Below, one piece after another: positions 33,130 through 41,966 of a DNA stretch of 61,393 nucleotides. The translations under genes and the position numbers were made by a program. Source of the DNA: Desulfohalobiaceae bacterium S24 (lineage in GTDB: Bacteria; Desulfobacterota; Desulfovibrionia; Desulfovibrionales; Desulfothermaceae); the NCBI GenBank assembly GCA_011389765.1, contig JAABTT010000011.1:1-61393 (forward strand), read 5' to 3'. Under the pieces are notes generated by a model that worked only from the letters and a program-made list of their open reading frames with translations, was not told the DNA's origin and did no database searches. Within the stretch, counting starts at the first letter, position 1; the number at the start of each line of letters is the position of its first letter.

Positions 33130-33903
33130 ATGGAAAATTTATTTTCACCCCTTACCCTGCTGCTGTCCACGGCCAGGGACGTGTTTCCGGTTCTGGGCCT
33201 GCTGGTTTTTTTTCAAATGGCGGTTTGCAGGCAGCCTTTGCCCAGGCCCGGCAGGATCCTGTTCGGTTTTTTCCTGGTCCTGGTGGGCATGGCCTGTTTT
33301 TTAGGGGGGCTGGACCTGGCCCTTTTCCCCATCGGCCGGAACATGGCCCTGCAGTTGGCCAGTACCGCCCAAGGCGGCGGCTGGACAGCCTATGGCTGGG
33401 TTTACCTCTTTGCCTTTCTGCTGGGATTCTCCACCGCCATTGCCGAACCCTCGCTCATCGCGGTGGCCCATAAAGCCCAGACCGCCTCCCGTGGAGCGGT
33501 TTCCGCACTGGGACTGCGCATTGCCGTGGCCCTGGGCGCGGCCTTCGGCATCTCCCTGGGGACCTTTCGCATCGTAACCGGCACGCCTCTGTATTATTAT
33601 ATCCTGGGGGGCTACATCCTTGTGGCCGTGCAGACCTTCCTGGCCCCACGGACGATCGTCCCTCTGGCCTACGACTCCGGAGGGGTGACCACCTCCACGG
33701 TCACCGTGCCCCTGGTGGCCGCCCTGGGCCTGGGCCTGGCCTCTACAGTCCCAGGTCGGAGCCCGGTTCTTGACGGTTTCGGACTCATCGCTCTTGCCTG
33801 TCTTTTCCCGATTGTCTCGGTGCTGGGCTATGCCCAGCTGGCCCAGTGGTTGGCCGAGCGGCGCGGGAAAAAGCAGGCGCGGAAATCAGAACAAAACGTC
33901 TGA
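33130..33903 (+). CDS. DUF1538 membrane protein, copy 2
   Basis: The 257-residue paralogue of the preceding gene begins 30 bp after it. It keeps LGGLDLALFPIGRNMA, GFSTAIAEPSLIAVAHKA and YDSGGVTTSTVTVPLVAALGLGLA. The charged C-terminus (RRGKKQARKSEQ) is cytosolic by the positive-inside rule. The two copies likely form a heterodimeric membrane complex, regulated by the PII-like protein encoded next. Confidence 0.85.
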   Translation: MENLFSPLTLLLSTARDVFPVLGLLVFFQMAVCRQPLPRPGRILFGFFLVLVGMACFLGGLDLALFPIGRNMALQLASTAQGGGWTAYGWVYLFAFLLGFSTAIAEPSLIAVAHKAQTASRGAVSALGLRIAVALGAAFGISLGTFRIVTGTPLYYYILGGYILVAVQTFLAPRTIVPLAYDSGGVTTSTVTVPLVAALGLGLASTVPGRSPVLDGFGLIALACLFPIVSVLGYAQLAQWLAERRGKKQARKSEQNV

Positions 33904-33989
33904 TTCCATTTTGCGACCAAAATGATTTCAACAACTGGCTGTAATTCAGAGATATAAGCCAAAGCTGGCTTCGCCCGCAACCCAAAGGT

Positions 33990-34100
33990 TCCAGGTTTAC
34001 TTCGAAATTTGAAATTTGAAATTCGAAATTTGATGAGGCTTTCTGCAACACGCTGCATGTCTGCATTCTTTTCTTGCCAATTTCCAATTTCCAATTTCTT
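33990..34100. repeat. Short A/T-rich tandem repeats (GAAATTTGAAATTCG type)
   Basis: TTCGAAATTTGAAATTTGAA and CAATTTCCAATTTCCAATTT units lie between the DUF1538 and PII-like genes. They resemble the inner part of the 2632 repeat. Confidence 0.5.
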
Positions 34101-34188
34101 TTACAAGGACTTCAACTGCTTCGGAGCAACACATTTTCTTGTTTTCTAGGACAGAGATTAACCGATAAGTCGCTAAAGGAGAATGGCA

Positions 34189-34515
34189 ATGACTGCAAAG
34201 TGTATTCTGGCAACGGTCAAGCCGAACCTGACCGACAAGGTTGTCCAGGCGGCCAAAAAAGCCGGGGCAACAGGTGCGACCATTATCGATGCCTCAGGCA
34301 CCGGCCTGAAAGAGGCAAAGACCTTTTTCGGCCTGAGTCTGGATATTCGAACCGAGATCATCCTTATCCTGGCGGAAGAAGCAATGGTCGACCCGATTCT
34401 CTCCGCTATCCATACCAGCGGAGAATTCAGCGAACCCGGTACCGGAATAGCCTTTGTCCTGCCGGTGGAAAAAATCATCGGCATGGAAAGCCAGCTCTCC
34501 GGGGGGGAAGGATGA
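34189..34515 (+). CDS. PII-like signalling protein associated with DUF1538
   Basis: The 108-residue protein has the ferredoxin-like PII layout: CILATVKPNLTDKVVQAAKKAGATGATIIDASGTG, a short exposed segment (KEAKTFFGL) in place of the long T-loop with Tyr51, and a C-terminal GTGIAFVLPVEKIIGM corresponding to the PII BC-loop/last strand. So it is a PII-like and not a GlnB/GlnK protein. By location it should bind the membrane DUF1538 pair, as GlnK binds AmtB. Of the two ATGs (34183 and 34189) the second has the right spacing to AAAGGAG. Confidence 0.8.
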   Translation: MTAKCILATVKPNLTDKVVQAAKKAGATGATIIDASGTGLKEAKTFFGLSLDIRTEIILILAEEAMVDPILSAIHTSGEFSEPGTGIAFVLPVEKIIGMESQLSGGEG

Positions 34516-34555
34516 TTCATGGTATACAAACAGTAGGTTCAAAAACATGTTGCTC

Positions 34556-36241
34556 CTAGCCGGGAAACTGCTTGAGAAATTTCTGCTGGGCCTCATCAGA
34601 ACCGACAAGAAACAATTCATCATGAGCTTCAAACACATAGGACGGCTCGGGATTGATGAGCATGGTCCCTTTGGAATTGACGGCAACCAGGTTGCACCCG
34701 GTCAACTTACGGATATGACACTCGGACAGCGGCTTGTCCTCGAGTTGACGCGGGGTGAACTTTCGAAACAGATTGACCCCTTCGGCCAGGACTTGGAGGC
34801 CGTGGGGTTTGAGCAGATTGAACATCTTGCTTGCCGCCAGGGAGAAATAGGACATAACCTGATCCGCGCCGGCGCTGTGCAGCTTGGGGACATTGCCTTC
34901 GGTATTGGCCCGGCTGATGATCTGGATGTCCGGCCGCAATTTCCGGCAGTAAATGGTCAGATAAATATTGATATCGTCGTCATGGGTGGTGATGATGATG
35001 GACGGGGTCTCCTGGATCCCCGATCTGTTCAAGGTCTGGATATCCGCCGCGCTTCCCAGAATATACCGGGGATCGTCCTGAACATGCTTTTTATTCTTTT
35101 CAATGATCCGGTAGTCGATACCGTGTTCATCCAGGGTCTCGGCCACGGCCTTGCCCACGCGCCCCCCGCCTAATATCAGCACCGGTCCCTGTGATTTGGG
35201 CTGATTTCCATAAAAATGATCGTATTGTTCCAGCTGGTCCTTGGAACCGGCCAGCAGAAGAACGGTTTTCGAATCCAGCAGGGTGTCGGGCTGCGGGGCA
35301 ATGTACCTTCCGTTCTCCCATAGCCCGATGACATTGAGTCCGGTGCTTTCCCGCAGCCTGCTTTTGGACAGTATCCGTCCCTGCAGGGGAGTGCGCAGCA
35401 CCGGGGCTTCTGAAATGAGCAGGGTCTCGATGGATCCGATGACATTTTCACAGGTTTTGATGCCCAGGGTCTTTCTGGCCAGGGATTGCCCGAGCAGTCT
35501 CATGAACTGAAAGACATGACTCCCCCCGGCCAGATCCAAAACATCCACGGACTCTTCGAGGTCGGCGTTGGCGACAATAGAGACGTCCCGGGAGACCTCC
35601 CGAATGGTGGCCACGATATTCGTATTCAACATGTCGCCGGCATTGGCCACGACCAGAGCGGCCCTGTCCACCCTGAGATTGCGGTAGGTCTCCGGGTCCC
35701 CAAGTTCGCCCACCACCACTTTGTAGTCCAGATCATGGATTTCCAAAGCCTGCTGCACATCAGCAACCACAATCGCATAGCTATAGTGGTGCTTGATGAG
35801 CCGGGCCACCAGATGCCTGCTGAAGCCGTCAAAACTGGTCAGAATGACATGCCCCTGCGTGTCTTCCGGCAAACGGCGCGGGGTTTTTGTCTTGGCCTGG
35901 GCCTCCAGCCAGGGGGCGTAAAAGAATTGAATAAAGGTAAAGGGGAGCATGATCAGCAGAAAAATCATACCGGAAAGCAGAACTAGCATTGAGAACAAGC
36001 GGCCGAGATCACTGTGAAACGTGATATCTCCAAAGCCGAGAGTGGACATCACGGTCAAGGTCCAATACAATCCGGTAATCCAGGAAAAGCGATGCCCTTC
36101 ATAGAGCATCAGGACATGAAACAGGACTGAATAGGCTATGACCAGCAGCAGGAGGAGAGAGAAAAATTTGACCAGGATTGCAAGATTTTTCTCGCTGTTT
36201 GTTCTGAAAAAAGCGGTGAGCTGACTCACAAGGAATTTCAT
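34556..36241 (-). CDS. Ion-transport-2 potassium channel with two RCK domains (GsuK-like)
   Basis: The 561-residue channel has two membrane helices (residues 22-47 and 80-107) around a pore loop with the K+ filter in VMSTLGFGDITF. Two RCK/TrkA-N domains follow: VILTSFDGFSRHLVARL (start near residue 132, degenerate glycine motif) and VLILGGGRVGKAVAETL with acidic IIEKNK, then a RCK_C segment. This architecture is that of the Geobacter GsuK and MthK-like channels, gated by cytosolic ligands such as Ca2+, NAD or ADP. It completes a K+ handling cluster with trkH and trkA. Confidence 0.88.
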   Translation of the reverse strand: MKFLVSQLTAFFRTNSEKNLAILVKFFSLLLLLVIAYSVLFHVLMLYEGHRFSWITGLYWTLTVMSTLGFGDITFHSDLGRLFSMLVLLSGMIFLLIMLPFTFIQFFYAPWLEAQAKTKTPRRLPEDTQGHVILTSFDGFSRHLVARLIKHHYSYAIVVADVQQALEIHDLDYKVVVGELGDPETYRNLRVDRAALVVANAGDMLNTNIVATIREVSRDVSIVANADLEESVDVLDLAGGSHVFQFMRLLGQSLARKTLGIKTCENVIGSIETLLISEAPVLRTPLQGRILSKSRLRESTGLNVIGLWENGRYIAPQPDTLLDSKTVLLLAGSKDQLEQYDHFYGNQPKSQGPVLILGGGRVGKAVAETLDEHGIDYRIIEKNKKHVQDDPRYILGSAADIQTLNRSGIQETPSIIITTHDDDINIYLTIYCRKLRPDIQIISRANTEGNVPKLHSAGADQVMSYFSLAASKMFNLLKPHGLQVLAEGVNLFRKFTPRQLEDKPLSECHIRKLTGCNLVAVNSKGTMLINPEPSYVFEAHDELFLVGSDEAQQKFLKQFPG

Positions 36242-36479
36242 TTTTAGTCCGACGAATGTTTCGTGTTCTTGTTGACAGTCTTCCAGACCGACAGAACCAA
36301 GCCCGTAATTTATGGGTGATGCAGGACAGGTGTCAATGACAAACTCTTACGCGAAGAAAGACTTAACCGGCTTTTTGAAATCTTTCGTTCAGATTCCTGA
36401 AAACCCATGGCATGGACATTACCCTGTTCTCGCCGGCCAAGCTGCCGCTTTTGGGGGTGGGCGGCATGCAATGGCACAA

Positions 36480-36516
36480 GGCGGCGGAAATAATTCAGTC
36501 GAGCGAAACCGCCGCC
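36480..36516 (-). terminator. Possible terminator of the sigma-54 regulator gene
   Basis: GGCGGCGG (36480-36487) pairs with CCGCCGCC (36509-36516), with A/T next to both arms, just beyond the regulator's stop codon on the minus strand. No long T-tract. Confidence 0.35.
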
Positions 36517-36532
36517 GGGGCGCCGCTCGAAC

Positions 36533-37945
36533 TCATCCCCCCAGATGGCGGTACAGGGTTTTGCGGCTGACCCCGAGGACCCCGGCCGCCCGTCTCTTGT
36601 TTCCGCCTGTCTTGTCAAGGACATAGTCAATGTATTGCTTTTCGATTTCCTGAAGCGTCGGCAGCATTTCATGCCTGTCCAACAGCCTCTCCAGCATGGG
36701 CTCCACATGCAAATTCCCCCCCGGCAGGGAATCTCCTGCGCCATGCCGCACCTTGGTGGGCAAATGCTCCATTTCCAGATGCCTCGCGTGGCAGAAGGTC
36801 ACGCTCCTTTCAATGATATTCTGCAGTTCCCTGACATTTCCGGGAAAGGGGTAGGCCAGCAGCCGGTCCATGGCCTCCGGGGAAAAGCCCTGAATCTCCT
36901 TTCCTGTCTGCAAGCAGTATTGGTTCAAAAAATAAGCCGCCAGGAGGGGGATGTCCTCCCGACGCTCCCGAAGCGGGGGAACCGTGAGGCTGAATGTCTC
37001 CAAACGGTAAAACAGATCCTCCCGAAAGCCCCCGGATGCGATAAGGCGGTCGAGGTCCTGATTTGTAGAGCCGATGATTCTGACATCGACCTGCTGCTCC
37101 TTGTTCGACCCCACCGGCCGGAAACTGCCGTCCTGGAGAACGCGCAACAGCTTAGACTGAAGATTGTAAGGCATTTCACCGATTTCATCGAGCATCAGCG
37201 ATCCGGTATGGGTTCTGTGAAATAGTCCCTGCCTTTTTTTTACCGCACCGGTGAAAGCGCCTTCTTCATGTCCGAAAAACTCGCTTTCCAGCAGTTCGGA
37301 GGGAATGCCTGCGCAATTCACGGCCAGGAAGCGAGACCTGCGCCTGGGGCTTAAATCGTGCAGGGCCTTGGCCGCCAGCTCCTTGCCCACGCCGCTTTCA
37401 CCCTGGATCAATACCGGTCCCTGCGCCCGGGCTATCTCTTGCAGTTGATCGAACATGATGCGCATCTTTCGGCTCCGCCCGATCATGCCCTGAAAAGCGT
37501 CCCTGGCCATGAGGCTTCTGAAACGATGCACTTCTTGCTGCAGCCTTCGATGCCGCAGGATTCGCTTGACGCTGAGGCTGAAATGCTCCAGGTCCAGGGG
37601 CTTGGCCAGAAAATCGTCCGCCCCGGACTTGAGCGCTTCCACGGCCTGGGCGATGCTGCCGAAGGCGGTGATGATCAGAAAACCCGGCTGGAGATACAGC
37701 TCCTTGACCGACTCCAGCAGGGCCATGCCGTCTGCGCCGGGCAATTTCAAATCGCTGACCACCAAATCCGGCTCCCAGGCTTTCACCAGTTCTCCGGCCT
37801 CTTCAGCGGATGATACAGGGCGAACCTGATACCCGTTTTCTTCAAGCTCTTCACAGAGCATGTGCACCAAACCCTGATCGTCCTCCACCAGAAGAATACG
37901 CTCCCCGCCGTGTTCCAAGGCACCGGCCGCTAAAGATTCAGACAT
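36533..37945 (-). CDS. Sigma-54-dependent response regulator (NtrC family), second system
   Basis: A 470-residue regulator: receiver (D65 in VVSDLKLP, K in FLAKPL), AAA+ domain (Walker A GESGVGKE, GAFTGA, Walker B LMLDEIGE, arginine-rich FREDLFYRLE) and Fis-type HTH at the end (AAGVLGVSRKTLYRHL). The start ATG 37945 has GGGAGAAG upstream and overlaps the kinase stop codon. The divergent sigma-54 promoter at 39569 and its upstream dyad make that operon its likely target. Confidence 0.92.
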   Translation of the reverse strand: MSESLAAGALEHGGERILLVEDDQGLVHMLCEELEENGYQVRPVSSAEEAGELVKAWEPDLVVSDLKLPGADGMALLESVKELYLQPGFLIITAFGSIAQAVEALKSGADDFLAKPLDLEHFSLSVKRILRHRRLQQEVHRFRSLMARDAFQGMIGRSRKMRIMFDQLQEIARAQGPVLIQGESGVGKELAAKALHDLSPRRRSRFLAVNCAGIPSELLESEFFGHEEGAFTGAVKKRQGLFHRTHTGSLMLDEIGEMPYNLQSKLLRVLQDGSFRPVGSNKEQQVDVRIIGSTNQDLDRLIASGGFREDLFYRLETFSLTVPPLRERREDIPLLAAYFLNQYCLQTGKEIQGFSPEAMDRLLAYPFPGNVRELQNIIERSVTFCHARHLEMEHLPTKVRHGAGDSLPGGNLHVEPMLERLLDRHEMLPTLQEIEKQYIDYVLDKTGGNKRRAAGVLGVSRKTLYRHLGG

Positions 37946-39431
37946 GCTCTTCTCCCTGTTCGATTTGATTTTTTCCTGTCTGCACGGGGAGCGAGATGCG
38001 AAACCCGGCCCCGCCCAGCTCCGAATCGATAATTTGAATCGTCCCTCCGTGTTCCTGGACAATTCCGTGCACCACCGGGAGTCCCATCCCGGTATTTTGA
38101 GCGTTTTTCCGGGTACTGAAAAACGGTTCAAAGAGTCTCGGCTGAATATCAGGCGCAATTCCCGGACCATCATCTTCAACCCTGAAAACCACCTCCTGGT
38201 TTGCGGCCTGCTCCCAAGTCAGCCGAACCCTGGTGCTTGTCTCGAATTGGACCGCATTGCGCAAAAGATTCACCAGGGCCTGCTCAATCCGGAGCGGGTC
38301 GACATACAGACTCGGGCCGGGTTCAGGCCCCTCGGCAAAGCATTCCACTCTGCCCTCTGTTTCTTTCCAAACAGTCTTCACGGCTGATTCGGCTAAATAA
38401 GCCGCATTGGTCCAACGCCTCTGCTGCATGGAGCCCTTGCCGAAGTCCAGAAGCTGGCGGATGATATCGCTCATCCGCTGAACTTGCCTGCGGATATCCT
38501 GAAAACTCTCTGCAAGATTTGTGCTGAGGTCGCTTTTCCGTAAACAGCGTTGGGCTTTCCCGTCGATCAGGGACAATGGAGCCCCCAGCTCATGGGCCAC
38601 TCCGGCTGCAAGCCGCCCGACGGCCGCCATTTTCTCGTTTTGGCGCAGCTTGCTCTCCAGGACCTGCTGGGCATCCCGTCTTTCGGCGATTTCTTTTGCT
38701 GAGCGGTCTCTGCTGTCAAGCAGGGAATTCAGACTTTTTGCAAGGGAAGCAATCTCTTTGGGGCCTTCCGGCCGGGCGCGATGCGAATGGTCCCCGCTTT
38801 CGACCCTGGACATACTCTGGGCCAGCCGGATGAAATACCGGCCGAGTGCCTTATGAAAACCAAACAGCACCAAGCCGGAAAGACACAGCCCCGTGACAAA
38901 GATTGACGCGGCCATCCCATAGCGGAGCCAATAGATAGAGCTTTCAAAATCGCTTTTCCGGCGAATGACCTGAAGCAGGCCTATGCTTTTCTCCGAGGTG
39001 TCGAAAAGCGGGACAAAATAGGAATACACCCGGCGGCCTTGAATTTTTTCATACCGTCCTTCCCGCTCCCCGCTTTCAACTTTCTGCAAAACATCAAACT
39101 CCTGCCGATCAGGTTCAACAGCGCCTACGGCAGCGATACGTTGACCCTGGATGTCATAGACATAGGCCCCGTAGACCCGTTCAATATGAAATACGGACTG
39201 CAATGCCTGACTGACGCTGCCGTATCGCTCTTTTTCCAGGCTGTAGCTCACCGGCAGGCGGATGGCTCTGGCCACCAGCTGCACGTCTTCCTGCATTCGC
39301 TGCTCAAGAATATTCTCCATACCTCGCAGGCCCAGATAGCTTATGGCGGCCATGGCGAACAGCAAAGGAACAAGAATATAAAGAACCAGAACCGTGCGCA
39401 GGCTGAAACGATTGAAAATCGCGCTCCACAT
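37938..39431 (-). CDS. Membrane sensor histidine kinase, partner of the sigma-54 regulator
   Basis: A 497-residue kinase: membrane helix (about residues 12-35), periplasmic sensor of about 130 residues (EDVQLVARAIRLPVS ... VYGAYVYDIQGQRIA), second helix (about 170-195), HAMP (RYFIRLAQSMSRVESGDHSHRA), phosphoacceptor in GVAHELGAPLSLI, and ATPase boxes NLLRNAVQF, DDGPGIA and GMGLPVVHGIV. The ZraS-like layout suggests an envelope signal. The start ATG 39431 has AAGGAGG at 7 bp; that site overlaps the operator-like dyad at 39446-39475 closely, suggesting autoregulation. Confidence 0.88.
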   Translation of the reverse strand: MWSAIFNRFSLRTVLVLYILVPLLFAMAAISYLGLRGMENILEQRMQEDVQLVARAIRLPVSYSLEKERYGSVSQALQSVFHIERVYGAYVYDIQGQRIAAVGAVEPDRQEFDVLQKVESGEREGRYEKIQGRRVYSYFVPLFDTSEKSIGLLQVIRRKSDFESSIYWLRYGMAASIFVTGLCLSGLVLFGFHKALGRYFIRLAQSMSRVESGDHSHRARPEGPKEIASLAKSLNSLLDSRDRSAKEIAERRDAQQVLESKLRQNEKMAAVGRLAAGVAHELGAPLSLIDGKAQRCLRKSDLSTNLAESFQDIRRQVQRMSDIIRQLLDFGKGSMQQRRWTNAAYLAESAVKTVWKETEGRVECFAEGPEPGPSLYVDPLRIEQALVNLLRNAVQFETSTRVRLTWEQAANQEVVFRVEDDGPGIAPDIQPRLFEPFFSTRKNAQNTGMGLPVVHGIVQEHGGTIQIIDSELGGAGFRISLPVQTGKNQIEQGEEHV

Positions 39432-39445
39432 GGGCAAGCCTCCTT

Positions 39446-39475
39446 TGTCAAATCCTCACATGTGACTTTTTGACA
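39446..39475. promoter_or_regulatory. 30-bp symmetrical dyad, candidate activator binding site
   Basis: TGTCAAA (39446-39452), TCACATGTGA (39456-39465) and TTTGACA (39469-39475) are all symmetric about the same centre (39460.5). It lies about 120 bp upstream of the sigma-54 promoter, a normal distance for an NtrC-type enhancer, and just before the kinase ribosome site. Confidence 0.6.
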
Positions 39476-39568
39476 CACACTTGGAATCGATGCAAATCCC
39501 TCCGACATTACGGAATACATATCGAAAAATCAATACATTAAAAAAAATTCTTTGTTGTTGTTTTTCCC

Positions 39569-39582
39569 GGCACAGAGTTTGC
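39569..39582 (+). promoter_or_regulatory. Sigma-54 (-24/-12) promoter
   Basis: GGCACAGAGTTTGC has the exact GG-N10-GC spacing and the TGC -12 element, followed by a 64-bp leader to the DUF4168 gene. The -25 base is C where T is usual. Confidence 0.8.
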
Positions 39583-39647
39583 TTGGCGTTTCATGAAAGG
39601 GCAAGAACCATCCCGTCAACCAATCAACATCGAGGAGGTTTGCTGAA

Positions 39648-40004
39648 ATGCAAGCAAAAAACGTACTCACAAAAACGACCAAATGGCAACTGCTTTCTCT
39701 GATGACCGCCGCCTGTTTTCTGCTCATCGCCTCCCAGGCGAGCGCCCAGGATTTCAAAAACAGTGAACTTCAGACATTTGCCGAGGCACAGTCCGAAGTC
39801 GTTAAAATCCGGAGTGAATATTTTGAGGCCCTGGACGGAGTGCAGGATGAAAGCAAGGCGGAACAGATCCAGGAAAAATATGTTGGACAAATGGTGGAAG
39901 CCGTGGAGGCTACCGGCATGAGCGTCAACACCTATAATCAAATCGCCCAGGCCATTCAGGAAAACCCGGATCTTCAGCAAAAAATCGATCAGTTCATGGA
40001 ATAA
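39648..40004 (+). CDS. DUF4168 exported protein
   Basis: The 118-residue protein has a signal peptide (residues 1-33, cleavage after ASA-Q) and a helical mature part: FAEAQSEVVKIRSEYFEALDGVQDESKAEQIQEKY and the family C-terminus MSVNTYNQIAQAIQENPDLQQKI. DUF4168 proteins are small periplasmic or surface helical proteins of unknown role. GAGGAGG lies before ATG. It is transcribed from the sigma-54 promoter at 39569, opposite to the two-component system, so it is probably an envelope-stress output gene. Confidence 0.82.
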   Translation: MQAKNVLTKTTKWQLLSLMTAACFLLIASQASAQDFKNSELQTFAEAQSEVVKIRSEYFEALDGVQDESKAEQIQEKYVGQMVEAVEATGMSVNTYNQIAQAIQENPDLQQKIDQFME

Positions 40005-40080
40005 ACCCTGCTTTGCGCCGAGTTCTTTGCCCGATCAAGTCCGGAAAAACAATGGGAGAGTCTGAAAAAAGGAGGATAGC

Positions 40081-40218
40081 ATGCTGAAACACATACTTTT
40101 TGGATGTGCGCTGATCCTGATGCTCAGCTGCGGTCTTGGCTGCGACCAGCCCGAAGGCGGGCCGGAGCAAGGAGGATACGATCAACAGCAGCAACAACAG
40201 CCGGCGCCGCCCTCCTGA
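40081..40218 (+). CDS. Tiny lipoprotein with Gln-rich C-terminus
   Basis: A 45-codon gene below usual length cutoffs. It has AAAGGAGG at 5-6 bp before ATG 40081, a hydrophobic N-terminus and a lipobox-like LMLSC at residues 13-17, with a second cysteine at 21. The mature part has EGGPEQGGYD, six glutamines and PAPPS. It lies 76 bp after the DUF4168 gene and ends before a strong terminator, so it belongs to the same sigma-54 operon. I do not recognise the sequence. Confidence 0.65.
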   Translation: MLKHILFGCALILMLSCGLGCDQPEGGPEQGGYDQQQQQQPAPPS

Positions 40219-40315
40219 TGCAACAGTCATCATACTGATCCAATCGAACTGTTGTATTTGAGAGGGACCGTCTTTGTCGAGAATCTCCGGATCAGCAGAA
40301 GAACACGAGCAGCTC

Positions 40316-40360
40316 AACAGCCAAGCCACCGGAACCACCGAGGGCTTGGCTGTTTTTTTT
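40316..40360 (+). terminator. Strong intrinsic terminator of the DUF4168-lipoprotein operon
   Basis: AACAGCCAAGCC (40316-40327) pairs perfectly with GGCTTGGCTGTT (40343-40354), followed by a run of eight T. It stops 5 bp before the convergent KAS-like gene ends. Confidence 0.9.
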
Positions 40361-40364
40361 CAGC

Positions 40365-41966
40365 TTAACCGCGTTTGTCCGGCCTCAGATAGAGAAAGGA
40401 ACTCCTGGTCATGCCGGCGCCCACTGAATCGTAGAGAATCACCCCGGCCTGCCGCAAGCCTTCCAGGTTTTGATTGATGGGATAGCCCTGAATCACATCC
40501 GGCTCCAGGGCGCCCCGGGCCAGATCAAAGGGCATTCTCTGCATGCAGGCCACGGAGGTATTCCCCCGAGTGTGGATATTATTGACCATATTATTGGCCA
40601 CAAAATCGAACACCGCCTTTTTGACGTTCGTGGCGGTTGCCTTTTTGAAGAGCTGCTCCAGGGTCAACACAACCATGGCAAAATTGGCCTGGTGTTCGAA
40701 GAGCAGGTCGACATCGGCCAGGCTCAGTCCGTTCCTGTGCAGCAGTTCTGACAATTGAACCGGCGCGCTTCTGGTGCCGTACAAAAAGACGCCCTTGCCG
40801 TCCATCTCGCCGAACACATCACTCTCGGTCCGGACCCCTTGGATATAATTCCCGAAACAGCCGTGGGTCCTGGTGACGGCATCCGTCACCCCGCTCTTGG
40901 GCCTGCTGAAGACATAGTCCCGCCCCTGGTGAAGAGCCGCTTCAAAGGTCTGATCGTCGCCTAAAAAAACGGAAACCACGGATCTGTATTTTCCGGAGCG
41001 AACTGCGGAAGCGGCGAGTTCTTTCGCAATATCCGGCCTTCCGCTCAGGGAATTGATATCATAAGCAAAAGAGTTCATATGCTCCCGGTAAAACATATAG
41101 GCGTCCTTGAAACGTTCAAAGACCCCGGTTTCCAGCGCCCGGGGATAGAGGAGCTCCACCACCCTGTGCTGGACCCGGGCCGCAAAGGCCGGAAGCCTGG
41201 ATTCCAGGGGAGCGCGCTGATTATCCACGATCAGCCCGTCCAACTCGTCTTTTCCGAGCAGCTCCAGGACCGCCCGGGCCACCCTGGTGACCGGATCTTC
41301 GGTCAGGGGCAGAGCTGTTGCCTCCGTGCAGGTATACCGCCCCTGCGGCGCCAAAGCGGCTTTGCTCTCCAGGCTGGTGGCCAGGGCGTCGTCGCCGAAG
41401 ATGATATTCGAGGTGTCCGTTTCCGGAAAACCCCTGGCCCGATGGATGTTTTCCGCGCCGATAATCACCGAGAGGTCGCCTTTTTGCAGATAGCCGGACA
41501 GCGTGAGCATTAAAATCAGTTCCACCGAGACATTGAATCCCGGACACCCGGCATAGAGATCAAAAACCAGAGCCTGGGGGCAGAGGCTTTTCACCAGCTC
41601 AAAGCTATGTCCGACCTGAGGATCGACCTCATATTTCGTGTCCCCGAAATTCGTGGCGCCGATCAAGACCTTGATCCGGGAAGGATCAAAGCCGGGGCTC
41701 TTTAACAGCTCTGCAAAGGCCGTGACCCCGATCCGCTCCTCAGAGGGAGCGACTCTGCGTCTTTTGACCCCGATTCGCTCCTGGATGCTTGTATCCGTGA
41801 CCGGAATGGCCCCCTTGAAAAACAGGCCCTGCTGTTCAAAGACGGCATTATCCACTACCCGGCCGCCCGGCCAGGCCCCGCAATCCGTGATCTCCAAAAT
41901 TGAATCCCGGCTTGTTTCAGACAAAAAATCTCGACCTTTCTTTTGATGGTCTAATAAACTAAGCAT
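40365..41966 (-). CDS. Long KAS III-like thiolase-fold synthase, copy 2
   Basis: The 533-residue paralogue of the upstream gene. Cys141 in DLYAGCPGFNVS is the nucleophile position of 3-oxoacyl-ACP synthase III; the His and Asn follow in FEHQANFAM and HTRGNTSVACM, so the C-H-N triad is intact. FabH is about 320 residues; this protein has about 180 extra residues between the GAENIHRARGF/FGDDALATSL region and the EHQAN motif. The start ATG overlaps the end of the first copy by 8 bp (GAGG site). The substrate is unknown: condensation of an acyl thioester, perhaps forming a beta-ketoacyl chain or a hydrocarbon-type head-to-head product. Confidence 0.75.
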   Translation of the reverse strand: MLSLLDHQKKGRDFLSETSRDSILEITDCGAWPGGRVVDNAVFEQQGLFFKGAIPVTDTSIQERIGVKRRRVAPSEERIGVTAFAELLKSPGFDPSRIKVLIGATNFGDTKYEVDPQVGHSFELVKSLCPQALVFDLYAGCPGFNVSVELILMLTLSGYLQKGDLSVIIGAENIHRARGFPETDTSNIIFGDDALATSLESKAALAPQGRYTCTEATALPLTEDPVTRVARAVLELLGKDELDGLIVDNQRAPLESRLPAFAARVQHRVVELLYPRALETGVFERFKDAYMFYREHMNSFAYDINSLSGRPDIAKELAASAVRSGKYRSVVSVFLGDDQTFEAALHQGRDYVFSRPKSGVTDAVTRTHGCFGNYIQGVRTESDVFGEMDGKGVFLYGTRSAPVQLSELLHRNGLSLADVDLLFEHQANFAMVVLTLEQLFKKATATNVKKAVFDFVANNMVNNIHTRGNTSVACMQRMPFDLARGALEPDVIQGYPINQNLEGLRQAGVILYDSVGAGMTRSSFLYLRPDKRG

